A DNA stretch of 12,234 bases from Verrucomicrobiota bacterium. GTDB taxonomy: Bacteria; Verrucomicrobiota; Verrucomicrobiia; Chthoniobacterales; UBA10450. The notes under the pieces were generated by a model. The model was not told the origin of the DNA. It saw nothing but the letters and a program-made list of their open reading frames with translations, and searched no databases. Shown piece after piece: positions 1 through 7,722 of this stretch. The translations under genes were made by a program, and so were the position numbers. The stretch covers positions 1 to 12,234 of the forward strand of contig QHOM01000183.1 in the NCBI GenBank assembly GCA_003218785.1. Reading direction: 5' to 3'. The first letter of the stretch is position 1, and each line of letters opens with the position of its first letter.

Positions 1-1059
1 CAACTTCCGATTTCATCGCGGGCGACCAACGCATTAGTGACCTATGTCGCCTACATTTGGCAAATGCTCTGGCCAGTGAAGCTCGCGGTTTTTTATCCTC
101 ATCCAGAAAATCGCCTGCCGGTCTGGGAGATCATTCTCGCGCTCGCGGCTTTGATTGCGATTAGTGCAGCGGCGTTTGCTGTGCGGAAAAAACGGCCCTA
201 CGTCATCACTGGCTGGCTTTGGTACCTGGGGATGCTTGTGCCGGTGATTGGTTTGGTGCAAGTCGGATGGCAAGGGCGGGCCGATCGATACACTTACCTG
301 CCGCAGATAGGCCTTTATATCATGGGCACTTGGACTGTCGCCGATTGGTCGGCTTCATGGCGTCATCAACGCGAAATTTTGGGTGCCAGTGCCGCGATAA
401 TCATTGGGGTATTAAGTTGGCGCGGGTGGATTCAGACAACCTTTTGGCGCGATAGCGAAACGCTGTTCACTCACACGCTTGCCGTAACCTCGAACAATGA
501 CGTTGCCGAAAATAATCTCGGCATTGTCCTCCTTCGAAAAGGCAAGTTGGATGAAGCAATTTCTATGCTCCAGGCAGCCGTGAATCTTCGGCCCGAAAAC
601 GCGCCTGCCCACGACAATCTTGCGAAGGCTTTCCTTCAAAAGGGACAGGTGGCCGATGCGATGATTCATTATCGCAAGTTGCTGGAAATTCAGCCTGAAA
701 ACGTCGAGGCGCACAATATTTTGGGCACTGTTCTCATCCAGCACGGGCGCATCAGGGAAGCGATTGAGCAATGGCAGGAAACGCTGACAATTCAGCCCGA
801 TAACGGCAACGCGAAGAGCAATCTCGCGTGGGTGTTTGCAACTTCTCCCGAAGGATCGTTTCGAGATGGTGTGCGGGCAGTTCAACTGGCAGAACAGGCG
901 CTGCGACTTTCCGGTGGCAAGAATCCAATAATTTTCCGCACTTTGGCAGCCGCTTACGCCGAGAGTGGTCGCTTTCCGGAAGCAATTGAGACTGCGAAAC
1001 GGGGCGTTGAATTAGCCAATAACCTAACAACTGGCAATTTGTCGCCCAACAGTGAATAA
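1..1059 (+). CDS. TMTC-like multi-pass membrane protein with C-terminal TPRs, 5' end outside window
   Basis: The frame is open from base 1, so the GTG at 37 is internal and the gene starts before the window. The visible 352 residues align with the C-terminal half of the next gene; matching the shared motif ADRYTYLP (visible residues 94-101 here, 370-377 there) suggests that about 276 N-terminal residues are missing. Several hydrophobic membrane segments come first, then three TPRs (about residues 168-270), then a C-terminal module with NLAWVFATS and TLAAAYAESGRF. This architecture is that of bacterial relatives of eukaryotic TMTC proteins, which are GT-C fold O-mannosyltransferases of the membrane with TPRs on the far side. 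A transferase role here is inferred, since the catalytic first loop lies outside the window. The stop codon overlaps the start of the next gene by 8 bases, which suggests one operon with coupled translation. Confidence 0.85.
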   Translation, partial: QLPISSRATNALVTYVAYIWQMLWPVKLAVFYPHPENRLPVWEIILALAALIAISAAAFAVRKKRPYVITGWLWYLGMLVPVIGLVQVGWQGRADRYTYLPQIGLYIMGTWTVADWSASWRHQREILGASAAIIIGVLSWRGWIQTTFWRDSETLFTHTLAVTSNNDVAENNLGIVLLRKGKLDEAISMLQAAVNLRPENAPAHDNLAKAFLQKGQVADAMIHYRKLLEIQPENVEAHNILGTVLIQHGRIREAIEQWQETLTIQPDNGNAKSNLAWVFATSPEGSFRDGVRAVQLAEQALRLSGGKNPIIFRTLAAAYAESGRFPEAIETAKRGVELANNLTTGNLSPNSE

Positions 1060-3124
1060 CAACAAGCGGCAGTTTGGCGACCGCCCAAGCGGATTACCAA
1101 GAGGCGTTCGCAGTCGTAGCATAACTATCGTCATATACCTGTTTCTTGCCGCAATCAGCCTGGCCGTATTCGGCCAAACAATCCGCTATGATTTCGTTAA
1201 TTTCGACGACGATTTATACGTCTATAATGCCCCAGCCATTCAGGTTGGATTAACGATAAAAGGGATAGCGCTTGCCTTTACTAGCCCACACGCACGCAAC
1301 TGGCATCCACTAGCGACTATTTCGCACATGCTGGACTGCCAGTTATACGGTTTGAAAGCTGGGGGCCATCATGCTACCAACATCGTCTTGCATACCATCG
1401 CAGTGCTCCTGCTGTTTCGGGTGCTGCGGCAAATGACCGGCGCAGTATGGAAGAGTGTGGTTGTCGCAGCATTATTCGCGGTTCACCCGCTCCATGTCGA
1501 ATCAGTGGCATGGGTGAGCGAGCGAAAAGACGTTCTGAGCGCGGTCTTCTTTATACTCATGCTGGACGCATACGTTCGTTATGCACGCGCAGCGTCTATA
1601 ACGCGCTATCTGGGGGTCGCTATCCTGTTCGCGGCCGGGCTCATGTCCAAGCCAATGCTGGTAAGCGTACCCGCCGTCCTTCTCCTTCTGGATTACTGGC
1701 CGCTACGTCGTTTTGAACAACCCTCCTCAACAAAAGGAAAGGCCAAAATCTTAAAGTCCGGTAATCAAAGGTGCGTGATACGACGCCTCTTCCTGGAAAA
1801 GATTCCCTTGCTCGTTCTCTCCGCGGGCTCCTGTGTCATCACATTTGTCCTGCAAAAACGCGCTATTGGCGCGATCGCGCCGTTGCCGTTCCTCTGGCGC
1901 GTGCAAAACGCGTTCGCGAGTTATGTGATTTACGTCTGGAAAACATTGTGGCCGACACGCCTCGCAGTTTTCTATCCTTATCCAGATAACACCCTGGCAA
2001 TTTGGGAGGTTATTCTTGCGATCGGATTTCTTCTCGCCGTCACTGTGGCAGCAATCGTTTTCCGGCGAGAACGACCTTACCTGTTCACCGGCTGGTTCTG
2101 GTATCTCGGTATGCTCGTCCCAGTGATTGGCCTCGTTCAGGTTGGAGAGCAAGGTCATGCCGACCGCTATACCTACCTCCCCCATATCGGTCTGTTTCTG
2201 CTCGCAGTTTGGCTCGCTGCTGACGTGACAGCAGTCCGCCAGTCCAGATCACGGTTTGCTGTAGCCACCGCGGTAGTAATCATCGTTGCCCTGGCATGGG
2301 CGGCATTCATTCAGACTTCCTATTGGCGCAACAGCGAGACTCTTTGGACCCATGCTCTTGCCGTGACTTCTGACAACGACTTTGCCCACAATAATCTCGG
2401 GTACCTGTGCGTCGACCGCGGTGAACTGGACAAAGCGATCGCGCACTTTGAGACCGCGCTAAGGATTAGGTCTGGTAGGCTGGATACGCACTACAACGTG
2501 GGTTCAGCTTTTGTGCAAATGAACCTCGCCGACGCTCTGGCCCGAAAAGGACAATCCGATGAAGCGATGGTTCACTACGAGGAGGCAATAAAATTGCAAC
2601 CGAATTATGCAGATGCCTATTACAACCGCGGAAACGTTCTTTTTGCAAAGGGCCGCATCGACGAAGCAATCGCGGATTGGGAGAAAACTCTCCAAATACA
2701 ACCCAATGACGCGGATGCCCACACCTGCCTTGGTAACGCTCTTCTGCGGCAGGGTTCGCTCAAGGAGGCGATCGCCCATTACGAAAAGGCATTGGCATTA
2801 GCTCCCGAAGATCCCCATTCCCGCAACAACATTGCCTGGGTGCTGGCGACATCTTCTGATGCCTCAATCCGCGACGGCGCCAGAGCGGTCAAGTTCGCAC
2901 GGGAAGCAGTGGAGCTTTCAAATAGTGAAGATCCAAAGTTTCTCCGGACGCTTGCGGCTGCGTATGCGGAGAGCAGCCGCTTTTCTGAAGCCGTCCTGAC
3001 AGCGAAACGCGGCGTGCAAACAGCAACGGCGCAGGGTAAATCGGCTTTCGCGAACGTTCTTGAAAGGGACATTGCGCTTTACCGCGAGCACATACCGCTC
3101 CGGGAACTGTCTCCGATCAATTAG
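1052..3124 (+). CDS. TMTC-like (GT-C type) membrane protein with C-terminal TPRs
   Basis: This 690-residue protein is complete and is a tandem paralogue of the gene before it. A first membrane helix (about residues 24-42) is followed by an acidic loop with FDDD (51-54), the position where GT-C enzymes carry the catalytic acidic residue. Further marks of the family are HPLHVESVAWVSERKD (145-160), a run of membrane helices to about residue 420, and HADRYTYLP (369-377). TPRs span about 443-588 and a conserved C-terminal module spans 592-656. The second TPR carries an extra stretch around 482-490. The likely role is transfer of a sugar from a lipid carrier to an exported acceptor, inferred from eukaryotic TMTC proteins; no substrate can be named. 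The GTG at 1052 has no clear Shine-Dalgarno sequence and overlaps the preceding stop, so coupled translation is likely. No Met lies between it and the first helix. Confidence 0.87.
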   Translation: MNNNKRQFGDRPSGLPRGVRSRSITIVIYLFLAAISLAVFGQTIRYDFVNFDDDLYVYNAPAIQVGLTIKGIALAFTSPHARNWHPLATISHMLDCQLYGLKAGGHHATNIVLHTIAVLLLFRVLRQMTGAVWKSVVVAALFAVHPLHVESVAWVSERKDVLSAVFFILMLDAYVRYARAASITRYLGVAILFAAGLMSKPMLVSVPAVLLLLDYWPLRRFEQPSSTKGKAKILKSGNQRCVIRRLFLEKIPLLVLSAGSCVITFVLQKRAIGAIAPLPFLWRVQNAFASYVIYVWKTLWPTRLAVFYPYPDNTLAIWEVILAIGFLLAVTVAAIVFRRERPYLFTGWFWYLGMLVPVIGLVQVGEQGHADRYTYLPHIGLFLLAVWLAADVTAVRQSRSRFAVATAVVIIVALAWAAFIQTSYWRNSETLWTHALAVTSDNDFAHNNLGYLCVDRGELDKAIAHFETALRIRSGRLDTHYNVGSAFVQMNLADALARKGQSDEAMVHYEEAIKLQPNYADAYYNRGNVLFAKGRIDEAIADWEKTLQIQPNDADAHTCLGNALLRQGSLKEAIAHYEKALALAPEDPHSRNNIAWVLATSSDASIRDGARAVKFAREAVELSNSEDPKFLRTLAAAYAESSRFSEAVLTAKRGVQTATAQGKSAFANVLERDIALYREHIPLRELSPIN

Positions 3125-3176
3125 GAAGAGCAGGCTAAGCCTCCAGCATAACGGACGCTAAGATTCGGCGATGAGT

Positions 3177-3271
3177 TGTAGCCGCTTCGCTGTGCGAAGC
3201 AAACTGTTTCGATGAAAAGGCGTATTTGTGACGAAATCCATGATCGCTGCGCCCACAGGGCGACGGCTACA
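3177..3271. repeat. REPIN-like pair of inverted REP-like hairpins
   Basis: Two hairpin units face each other in the convergent gap. The left unit is TGTAGCCG (3177-3184) leading into a perfect 7-bp stem GCTTCGC / GCGAAGC (3184-3190, 3194-3200) with loop TGT. The right unit, read on the minus strand, starts with the same TGTAGCCG (complement of 3264-3271) and has the same TGT loop (complement of 3255-3257) in the same spacing, but a different stem (GCCC/GGGC type, 3250-3254 with 3258-3262). Head and loop are kept while stem bases change together. This is the layout of REP sequences and REPINs, which are multiplied by RAYT transposases in other bacteria. It may also act as a transcription barrier between the convergent genes, although neither hairpin has a good T run. 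Confidence 0.6.
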
Positions 3272-3277
3272 GCTGGG

Positions 3278-5467
3278 CTATCTCGATTGCTTGTGAAAGG
3301 GCAAACCCGATTGGTAAAGGGCGATTTCCTTTCGAAGGGCGTCAGCCAACACGGTGTTGTCCCGGCCATCGGATAGTTGCAATGCCTGTTGAGCGGTTTC
3401 CTTGGCCTCAGCAAAGTGGCCAGCCTCCGCATAGGCGGCGGCAAGGATCCGTAAAATAACTGGCCGATTCGCACCGGAGTGGCGGCTAGCCTGTTCCGCC
3501 AACAGAACCGCTTCTGGTCCGTTTCTGAGTGATGCATCCGCAGAAGTCGCTAATAGCCACGCCAGATTGCTTTGGGCAGCCATATTCTCCGGCGCGATTG
3601 CGAGAGCATTCCTGTATTGAGCGATTGCCTCCTGGATGCGGTCCTTCGCAAGAAACGCGCTCCCCAAGTTCGCGTGCGCGTCAGCGTTCTCAGGGCGTAA
3701 TTCGAGCGTTTTTCGGTAGTGATCAATGGCCTCGTCGGTTCGGCCTTTTCGGAGAAGTGCGCTCGCCAGATTGTATTGAGCCTCGGCCTGATTCGGCGAC
3801 AAGGCGAGGCACGCCATGTACCGGACGATTGCAGCCTCCATATCACCTTTGGAAAGAAGCACGTTCGCGAGATTGCAAGACGCGTCAGAGTAATCCGGCC
3901 GAATTGCCAGCGCCTTCTGGTAGTGAGTGATTGCATCATCGACGCGTCCGTTTAGAAAAAGCGTGACACCCAAATTGTTGTGCGCTTCAGCGTCGGCAGG
4001 ATTTATCGCCAGCGCTCTTTCGTAATGCGCAATCGCGTCATCAACTTCACCCTTCTCAACCAAAGCACGTCCAAGATTGTAATGCGCTTCGGCGTAATTC
4101 GGCCGCAGCGCGACTGCCTGGCGATAATGAGCAATCGCCTCGTCAGTTTCGCCTTGGTCGCGCAGGACGATGCCCAGATTGTAATGCGCCATCCAGCAGC
4201 CGGGATTTTTTGCCAGCGTCGCCGTGTATAATGTTACCAAGCCGTGGTAGATCGCGCTCTGCCGCCACGTCAAAAAGCCAAAAAGCAGGAGTATTCCGCA
4301 CATGGCCGCGCGGAGAAAAGGTTTCCATTTGATGGAATCGGTTCCCGCTGTGATACCAGCTCCGGCTAAAGCGAGCGGTCCCATGCTCGCCAGATATTGG
4401 AAATGATCGCTCACAAACGAGTAGCGGAAGAAGTAAACGGTGAAAAAGCCGAGCACAGGAAATAGCGAAATCACAAAGTATGCAGCGGCAAAAAATACGG
4501 GGCGACTCCACTTCCCGCGAATTAGCCACAAAGCAAACAAACCAGCCAACGCTGCCAGCAGCGGCAGATAAGCCGTCAGTTGCAACGAATTAATCTCCCA
4601 ACGCGGATAGATGAAAATGAGCGGATCGGGCCAAACCAGTTTGCCCAGATAAAACCATATCGCGCGACCCGCGATGATGAGCCGCTCCGGCCACAACTGG
4701 GCCCACTCAGAACCAATCGCACCCGAATGGAACTTCTGTTCCCAAATGGTCCACACGCTGGCAAGCGCTGAAATCAGCGCAAACGGAACGAGAGTCGCGA
4801 GGTCGCGCCACCGGATTCGTCCTCTCCGCCACCAGACACAGAGCGCGATTACGACAGGCAACATGACTGTGGATGGCTTGCTCAGGACCGCCACAACAAA
4901 GAACAGGAGCGCCCAGCCAAAGCGCCACCAGCGCACGCTGTTCCCGTTCTCCTCCGCGTCCACTTTCAAAAACCAGAAGATCGACAAAAGATAAAAGAGA
5001 CACGACTGAGTATTTTTTAGCTCCGTGACCCAGGCGACCGATTGCACCATTACCGGATGCAATGCCCAGAGCACTGCCCCCAGCCACGCTCCACGAACAT
5101 CGAGTTGCCGCAAGACGCGCCAGAGCAAGACCGCCGAGGCCACGTGCAGCAGCACATTGAGAATGTGGTATGGCGATGGACTTAAGCCGACGAGCTTATG
5201 CAAACTCCAGAAGCTCGTCAGCACGAGCGGGTAATAGACAGCTCGCGTGCTCGTCCAGATCTCCTTAAGTCCGAGCGGACCAACGATGCAGGGATTTCGT
5301 GTCAGATGCGATTCGTCGTCCCAGATGAAGCCGGCGTTAAAGACTCGGGCGTATGCCATTAAAATCAGGGCAATCAGAAAGAGCCCCCAAAGCCAGTTCC
5401 GCTGCCAGAATGGGGATCGGAGCTGGTTCTGTTTGCTCGTTCCTGAAGGCGTGGCGTTCCCGGACAT
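3278..5467 (-). CDS. TMTC-like membrane protein with six C-terminal TPRs
   Basis: This is a complete 729-residue protein. A first membrane helix (about 25-45) is followed by FIWDDE (47-52), the acidic pair expected in GT-C glycosyltransferases. HPVMVQSVAWVTELKN (137-152) matches the corresponding HPLHVESVAWVSERKD block of the plus-strand paralogue, and SDHFQYLAS (353-361) stands where those proteins have ADRYTYLP, so this is a more distant subfamily. About ten membrane segments are followed by six exact 34-residue TPRs at 425-628 and the conserved C-terminal module (NLAWLLATS at 634-642, ILAAAYAEAGHF at 674-685). An O-glycosyltransferase role is inferred from eukaryotic TMTC proteins; the acceptor is unknown. 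The ATG at 5467 follows the gene upstream by 79 bases on the same strand, so the two may be cotranscribed. Only a weak GGGA precedes the start. Confidence 0.87.
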   Translation of the reverse strand: MSGNATPSGTSKQNQLRSPFWQRNWLWGLFLIALILMAYARVFNAGFIWDDESHLTRNPCIVGPLGLKEIWTSTRAVYYPLVLTSFWSLHKLVGLSPSPYHILNVLLHVASAVLLWRVLRQLDVRGAWLGAVLWALHPVMVQSVAWVTELKNTQSCLFYLLSIFWFLKVDAEENGNSVRWWRFGWALLFFVVAVLSKPSTVMLPVVIALCVWWRRGRIRWRDLATLVPFALISALASVWTIWEQKFHSGAIGSEWAQLWPERLIIAGRAIWFYLGKLVWPDPLIFIYPRWEINSLQLTAYLPLLAALAGLFALWLIRGKWSRPVFFAAAYFVISLFPVLGFFTVYFFRYSFVSDHFQYLASMGPLALAGAGITAGTDSIKWKPFLRAAMCGILLLFGFLTWRQSAIYHGLVTLYTATLAKNPGCWMAHYNLGIVLRDQGETDEAIAHYRQAVALRPNYAEAHYNLGRALVEKGEVDDAIAHYERALAINPADAEAHNNLGVTLFLNGRVDDAITHYQKALAIRPDYSDASCNLANVLLSKGDMEAAIVRYMACLALSPNQAEAQYNLASALLRKGRTDEAIDHYRKTLELRPENADAHANLGSAFLAKDRIQEAIAQYRNALAIAPENMAAQSNLAWLLATSADASLRNGPEAVLLAEQASRHSGANRPVILRILAAAYAEAGHFAEAKETAQQALQLSDGRDNTVLADALRKEIALYQSGLPFHKQSR

Positions 5468-5482
5468 TAGTTTTTGTCCCAG

Positions 5483-5500
5483 TTAACCACGGAGATCACG
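5483..5500 (-). repeat. Degenerate copy of a short dispersed intergenic repeat
   Basis: Read on the minus strand, this is CGTGATCTCCGTGGTTAA. It matches 14 of 18 positions with CGCGATCTCTGCGGTAAA at 7629-7646 on the plus strand. The two copies lie in the gaps on either side of the TPR membrane protein gene, in opposite orientation. I know similar 'gatctctgcggt' phrases as common intergenic text in several bacterial genomes, but no copy number can be given from this window. Confidence 0.35.
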
Positions 5501-5546
5501 CCGACTGGTAAATGCGAGCCACGCCGAGCGCGGCCGACCGAAGATT

Positions 5547-7390
5547 TTACCTCGGCGATTGCCAACGAGACTGAGCCTCGGTTTCTCTGGCGCTGCGCAG
5601 ATTCTCCTCCGCCTCCGGAAAGTCGGGATGAAGACGTAACGCTTCTTCGAATTGCGCGATCGCACTGGCAACGTTGCCTTCGCGCATAAAAACCTTGCCC
5701 AAGTCGTTATGAGGCTGGGCGAGCTCTGGCTTGAGCCGGCTTCCCTCCAGATAATGTGCCTTGGCTTCCTGCAAATCGCCCTCTTGGAAAAGCGCACTTG
5801 CCAGATCGAGATGAGCATCCACATGACGCGGGTCAGCTTGAATCGCCTGTCGATACTGCACAATTGCCTCCTCGAGTTTGCCGTGTTTCTCCAGAAATGC
5901 ACCATAGCTATACCGAGCTTGTGCAGACTTTGGATCCAAGCGGACGGACGCTTCGATTTCCGCCGCTGCTTGCTCAGGGCGATCGAGTCGCTCCAGAAGA
6001 TAGGCATAACCGGAGTGTAACTCGGCGTTGTTAGAGTCGAGTCGCAGTGCTGTTTCGAAATGGGTTTGCGCATCTTCCAGGTTTCCCTTTCCAATCAGGA
6101 CGCTGGCCAGATTGGCGTGGGCCTTTGCCGAAGCGGGATTAAGACGAAGCGCAGCGGAAAATTCATCGGCTGCTTCATCGAGTCGGCCAGCTTCCTGCAG
6201 AGCCTTGGCGTAATTGGTATGCGCCCGGGCGGAAACAGGAAGATCGGCGGCGATCCAGGCTAAATGTTCAAGTTCATTCTGAGGGAGCCGCACTTGCCCA
6301 AACCAAAGTGCGCCAAGCGGAATGACAAAAACAGCGACCCATTTCGCACCATGCAAGGCCCAGCTGGGCAGAAAACCGCTCGTCGAAACATCTGTTGTCC
6401 CGCCGCCGATGCCGAGAGATTGTCGAGTAGATTTCTCGCGCACTTTCCAGATGAATCCGTCGTAATAAAAATGGAGCAGCGCCGAAGCGGTCACTACACC
6501 AGTGAGGATGCGTTTGACTACGTCGATATCGATGCTCGACTTGAAATAACCCAGCGCCCCGTAGGCGAAGATCAGGCCCACGTATAGACCCATCAGCGAA
6601 CCGCTGCGCCGGAACACGAAGCGCATAAACCCGCCGATCGAGCTGTCGGTCTCAACCCGTTTGCGATTATAGATCCAAACCAGCGAGAGGTACTGGACGT
6701 CGTGAAATACTTCGAACAAGGCAATACCGACGAGAACGCTGGCCACGATGTTGTTGCAGTACCACCAAAAAGAAATGCTCGTGATGAGAAGAACCAGCTT
6801 TACCGGACTCGGCCGCTTCCCGCTAGTCCACATCCGGATAAAATTTGCCAGAAACACGGCTGAAACTAAGAGGGCGAACGCAAGCAGCCCCTGCTGTGCT
6901 GCCCGGAGGAAGCCGGGCGGAATGAAGGGCCCTCCCGCAGCGTAATAAGTCTCGAAGGTATCAGTCATTCGCTGCGATGAGAGAAGGACCGCGGTGGCGA
7001 ACCAAATCCCGCACAATGCGAAATCAAGACGACGCGTCAGCTCAGCGAATGAGCCCACTTTCGCATCGTAGATGCGACAGAACCCATACGTTTGCATCAT
7101 GCCGTGCCAGACGCCCCAAATAAAGGCGACTAGCACAATGCCTTTGAGGTCCCACAAAGAAAAGATCGCGGAGACGACCACCAAAAAAATCGGCGCAAAA
7201 ATGAAGCGCCACTTGAAGCGCTGGAATAACGCCCGATCGCCACGAGGAAGATCGGCACGATCACCAGCGGCGTGCAGACGTACAAGATCAGGTCGCGCCA
7301 ACTGTCCAGAATCCACAAGTTAGGCTTTCGCGCGGCAGCAAGCCCAGCCGGAACAGTTTGCGGACGTGAGAACGCGGTAACGTACTGCAT
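5547..7390 (-). CDS. Multi-pass membrane protein of unnamed family with six C-terminal TPRs, frameshifted near its start
   Basis: The body (from 7316 down to 5547) reads as about 560 good residues, but its first 28 codons look like non-membrane noise. The correct N-terminus is in another frame: ATG at 7390, preceded by an in-frame stop, gives MQYVTAFSRP, then NLWILDSWRDLILYV and a membrane helix ending LVAIG. One extra G in the GGG at 7232-7234 (CCC on the plus strand) joins it to ALFQRFKWRF and gives a protein of 614 residues. In body numbering from 7316, the membrane part holds FIWGVWHGMM (65-74), FHDVQYL (204-210) and LHFYYDGFIWK (281-291), all with histidines. Six exact 34-residue TPRs follow at 363-566. 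I recognise the HFxxDGxIWK style from uncharacterised multi-pass proteins but cannot name a family or function. The gene ends 79 bases before the TMTC-like gene, so it may be first in an operon. Confidence 0.75.
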
Positions 7391-7565
7391 GCCTTTTTAG
7401 CGGAACTAAGCTTTCCCCAAACCGACGCGAAAATCAATCCTCCTCTTGCGGGACGCACCGCGCGCGCCATTGTCGATCTTAGGGACGCGTTTACCAAATC
7501 GCCATACTTTATTCCTCTTTGGTCTAAGAATTTTTCATCCACTTCAACATTTGGCTGCTAAACTC

Positions 7566-7594
7566 CGGAATTCGCCGTTGCGTTTTGAATTCCG
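7566..7594. promoter_or_regulatory. Inverted repeat CGGAATTC / GAATTCCG, possible operator
   Basis: CGGAATTC (7566-7573) and GAATTCCG (7587-7594) form a perfect 8-bp inverted repeat with 13 bases between. Each arm itself contains the palindrome GAATTC. The arm centres are 21 bases apart, about two helical turns, which would suit a dimeric or tetrameric regulator. It lies about 175 bases upstream of the start at 7390. No binding protein can be named. Confidence 0.3.
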
Positions 7595-7617
7595 ATGAGG
7601 AAATCAATTGAGGATTT

Positions 7618-7646
7618 TCTGCGTGCTCCGCGATCTCTGCGGTAAA
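7618..7646 (+). repeat. Dispersed intergenic repeat copy
   Basis: The stretch begins TCTGCGTGCTCCG and ends CGATCTCTGCGGTAAA. Its last 18 bases match the minus strand of 5483-5500 at 14 positions. It lies just beyond the receptor terminator. It resembles short degenerate intergenic phrases seen in many bacterial genomes; whether this one is repeated genome-wide cannot be told here. Confidence 0.35.
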
Positions 7647-7654
7647 GCCTGTCT

Positions 7655-7700
7655 CTAAACGAAAAGCAAACGGCCGGGGCCCTATAAGGAGCCCGGCCGT
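7655..7700 (-). terminator. Rho-independent terminator of the TonB-dependent receptor gene
   Basis: On the minus strand, 22 bases after the receptor stop codon, ACGGCCGGG (7700-7692) pairs perfectly with CCCGGCCGT (7678-7670). The 13-base loop can add a short CC/GG pairing around TTATA. A T-rich tail, TTTGCTTTTCGTTT, follows directly. A GC-rich 9-bp stem plus T tract in this orientation is a textbook intrinsic terminator and separates the receptor gene from the TPR membrane protein gene downstream. Confidence 0.85.
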
Positions 7701-7722
7701 ATGAATTGCTTCGGTTTGTGCT

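Larger units (their letters stand above)
7391..7722. other. Intergenic region between receptor gene and TPR membrane protein gene
   Basis: This 332-base gap holds the receptor terminator at its right end, a dispersed-repeat copy and an 8-bp inverted repeat. It should also contain the promoter of the gene starting at 7390, but I see no convincing -35/-10 pair. Some short open frames cross it (for example ATG at 7542 on the minus strand, running into the next gene), without family resemblance or membrane or domain character, so I do not call them. Confidence 0.5.

Noticed and set aside
5483..6094. 203-residue open frame on the minus strand overlapping the TPR array
   Set aside because: It is another frame of the same strand over clear TPR repeats; its low-complexity Arg/Ser-rich translation is a shadow.
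7226..7240. Programmed -1 ribosomal frameshift as explanation for the split membrane protein
   Set aside because: The site does not form an X-XXY-YYZ slippery heptamer, and no strong downstream structure was noticed; a base missing from GGG is simpler.
7288..7542. 84-residue open frame from ATG 7542 on the minus strand
   Set aside because: It overlaps the natural N-terminus of the membrane protein gene in another frame and has no recognisable character.
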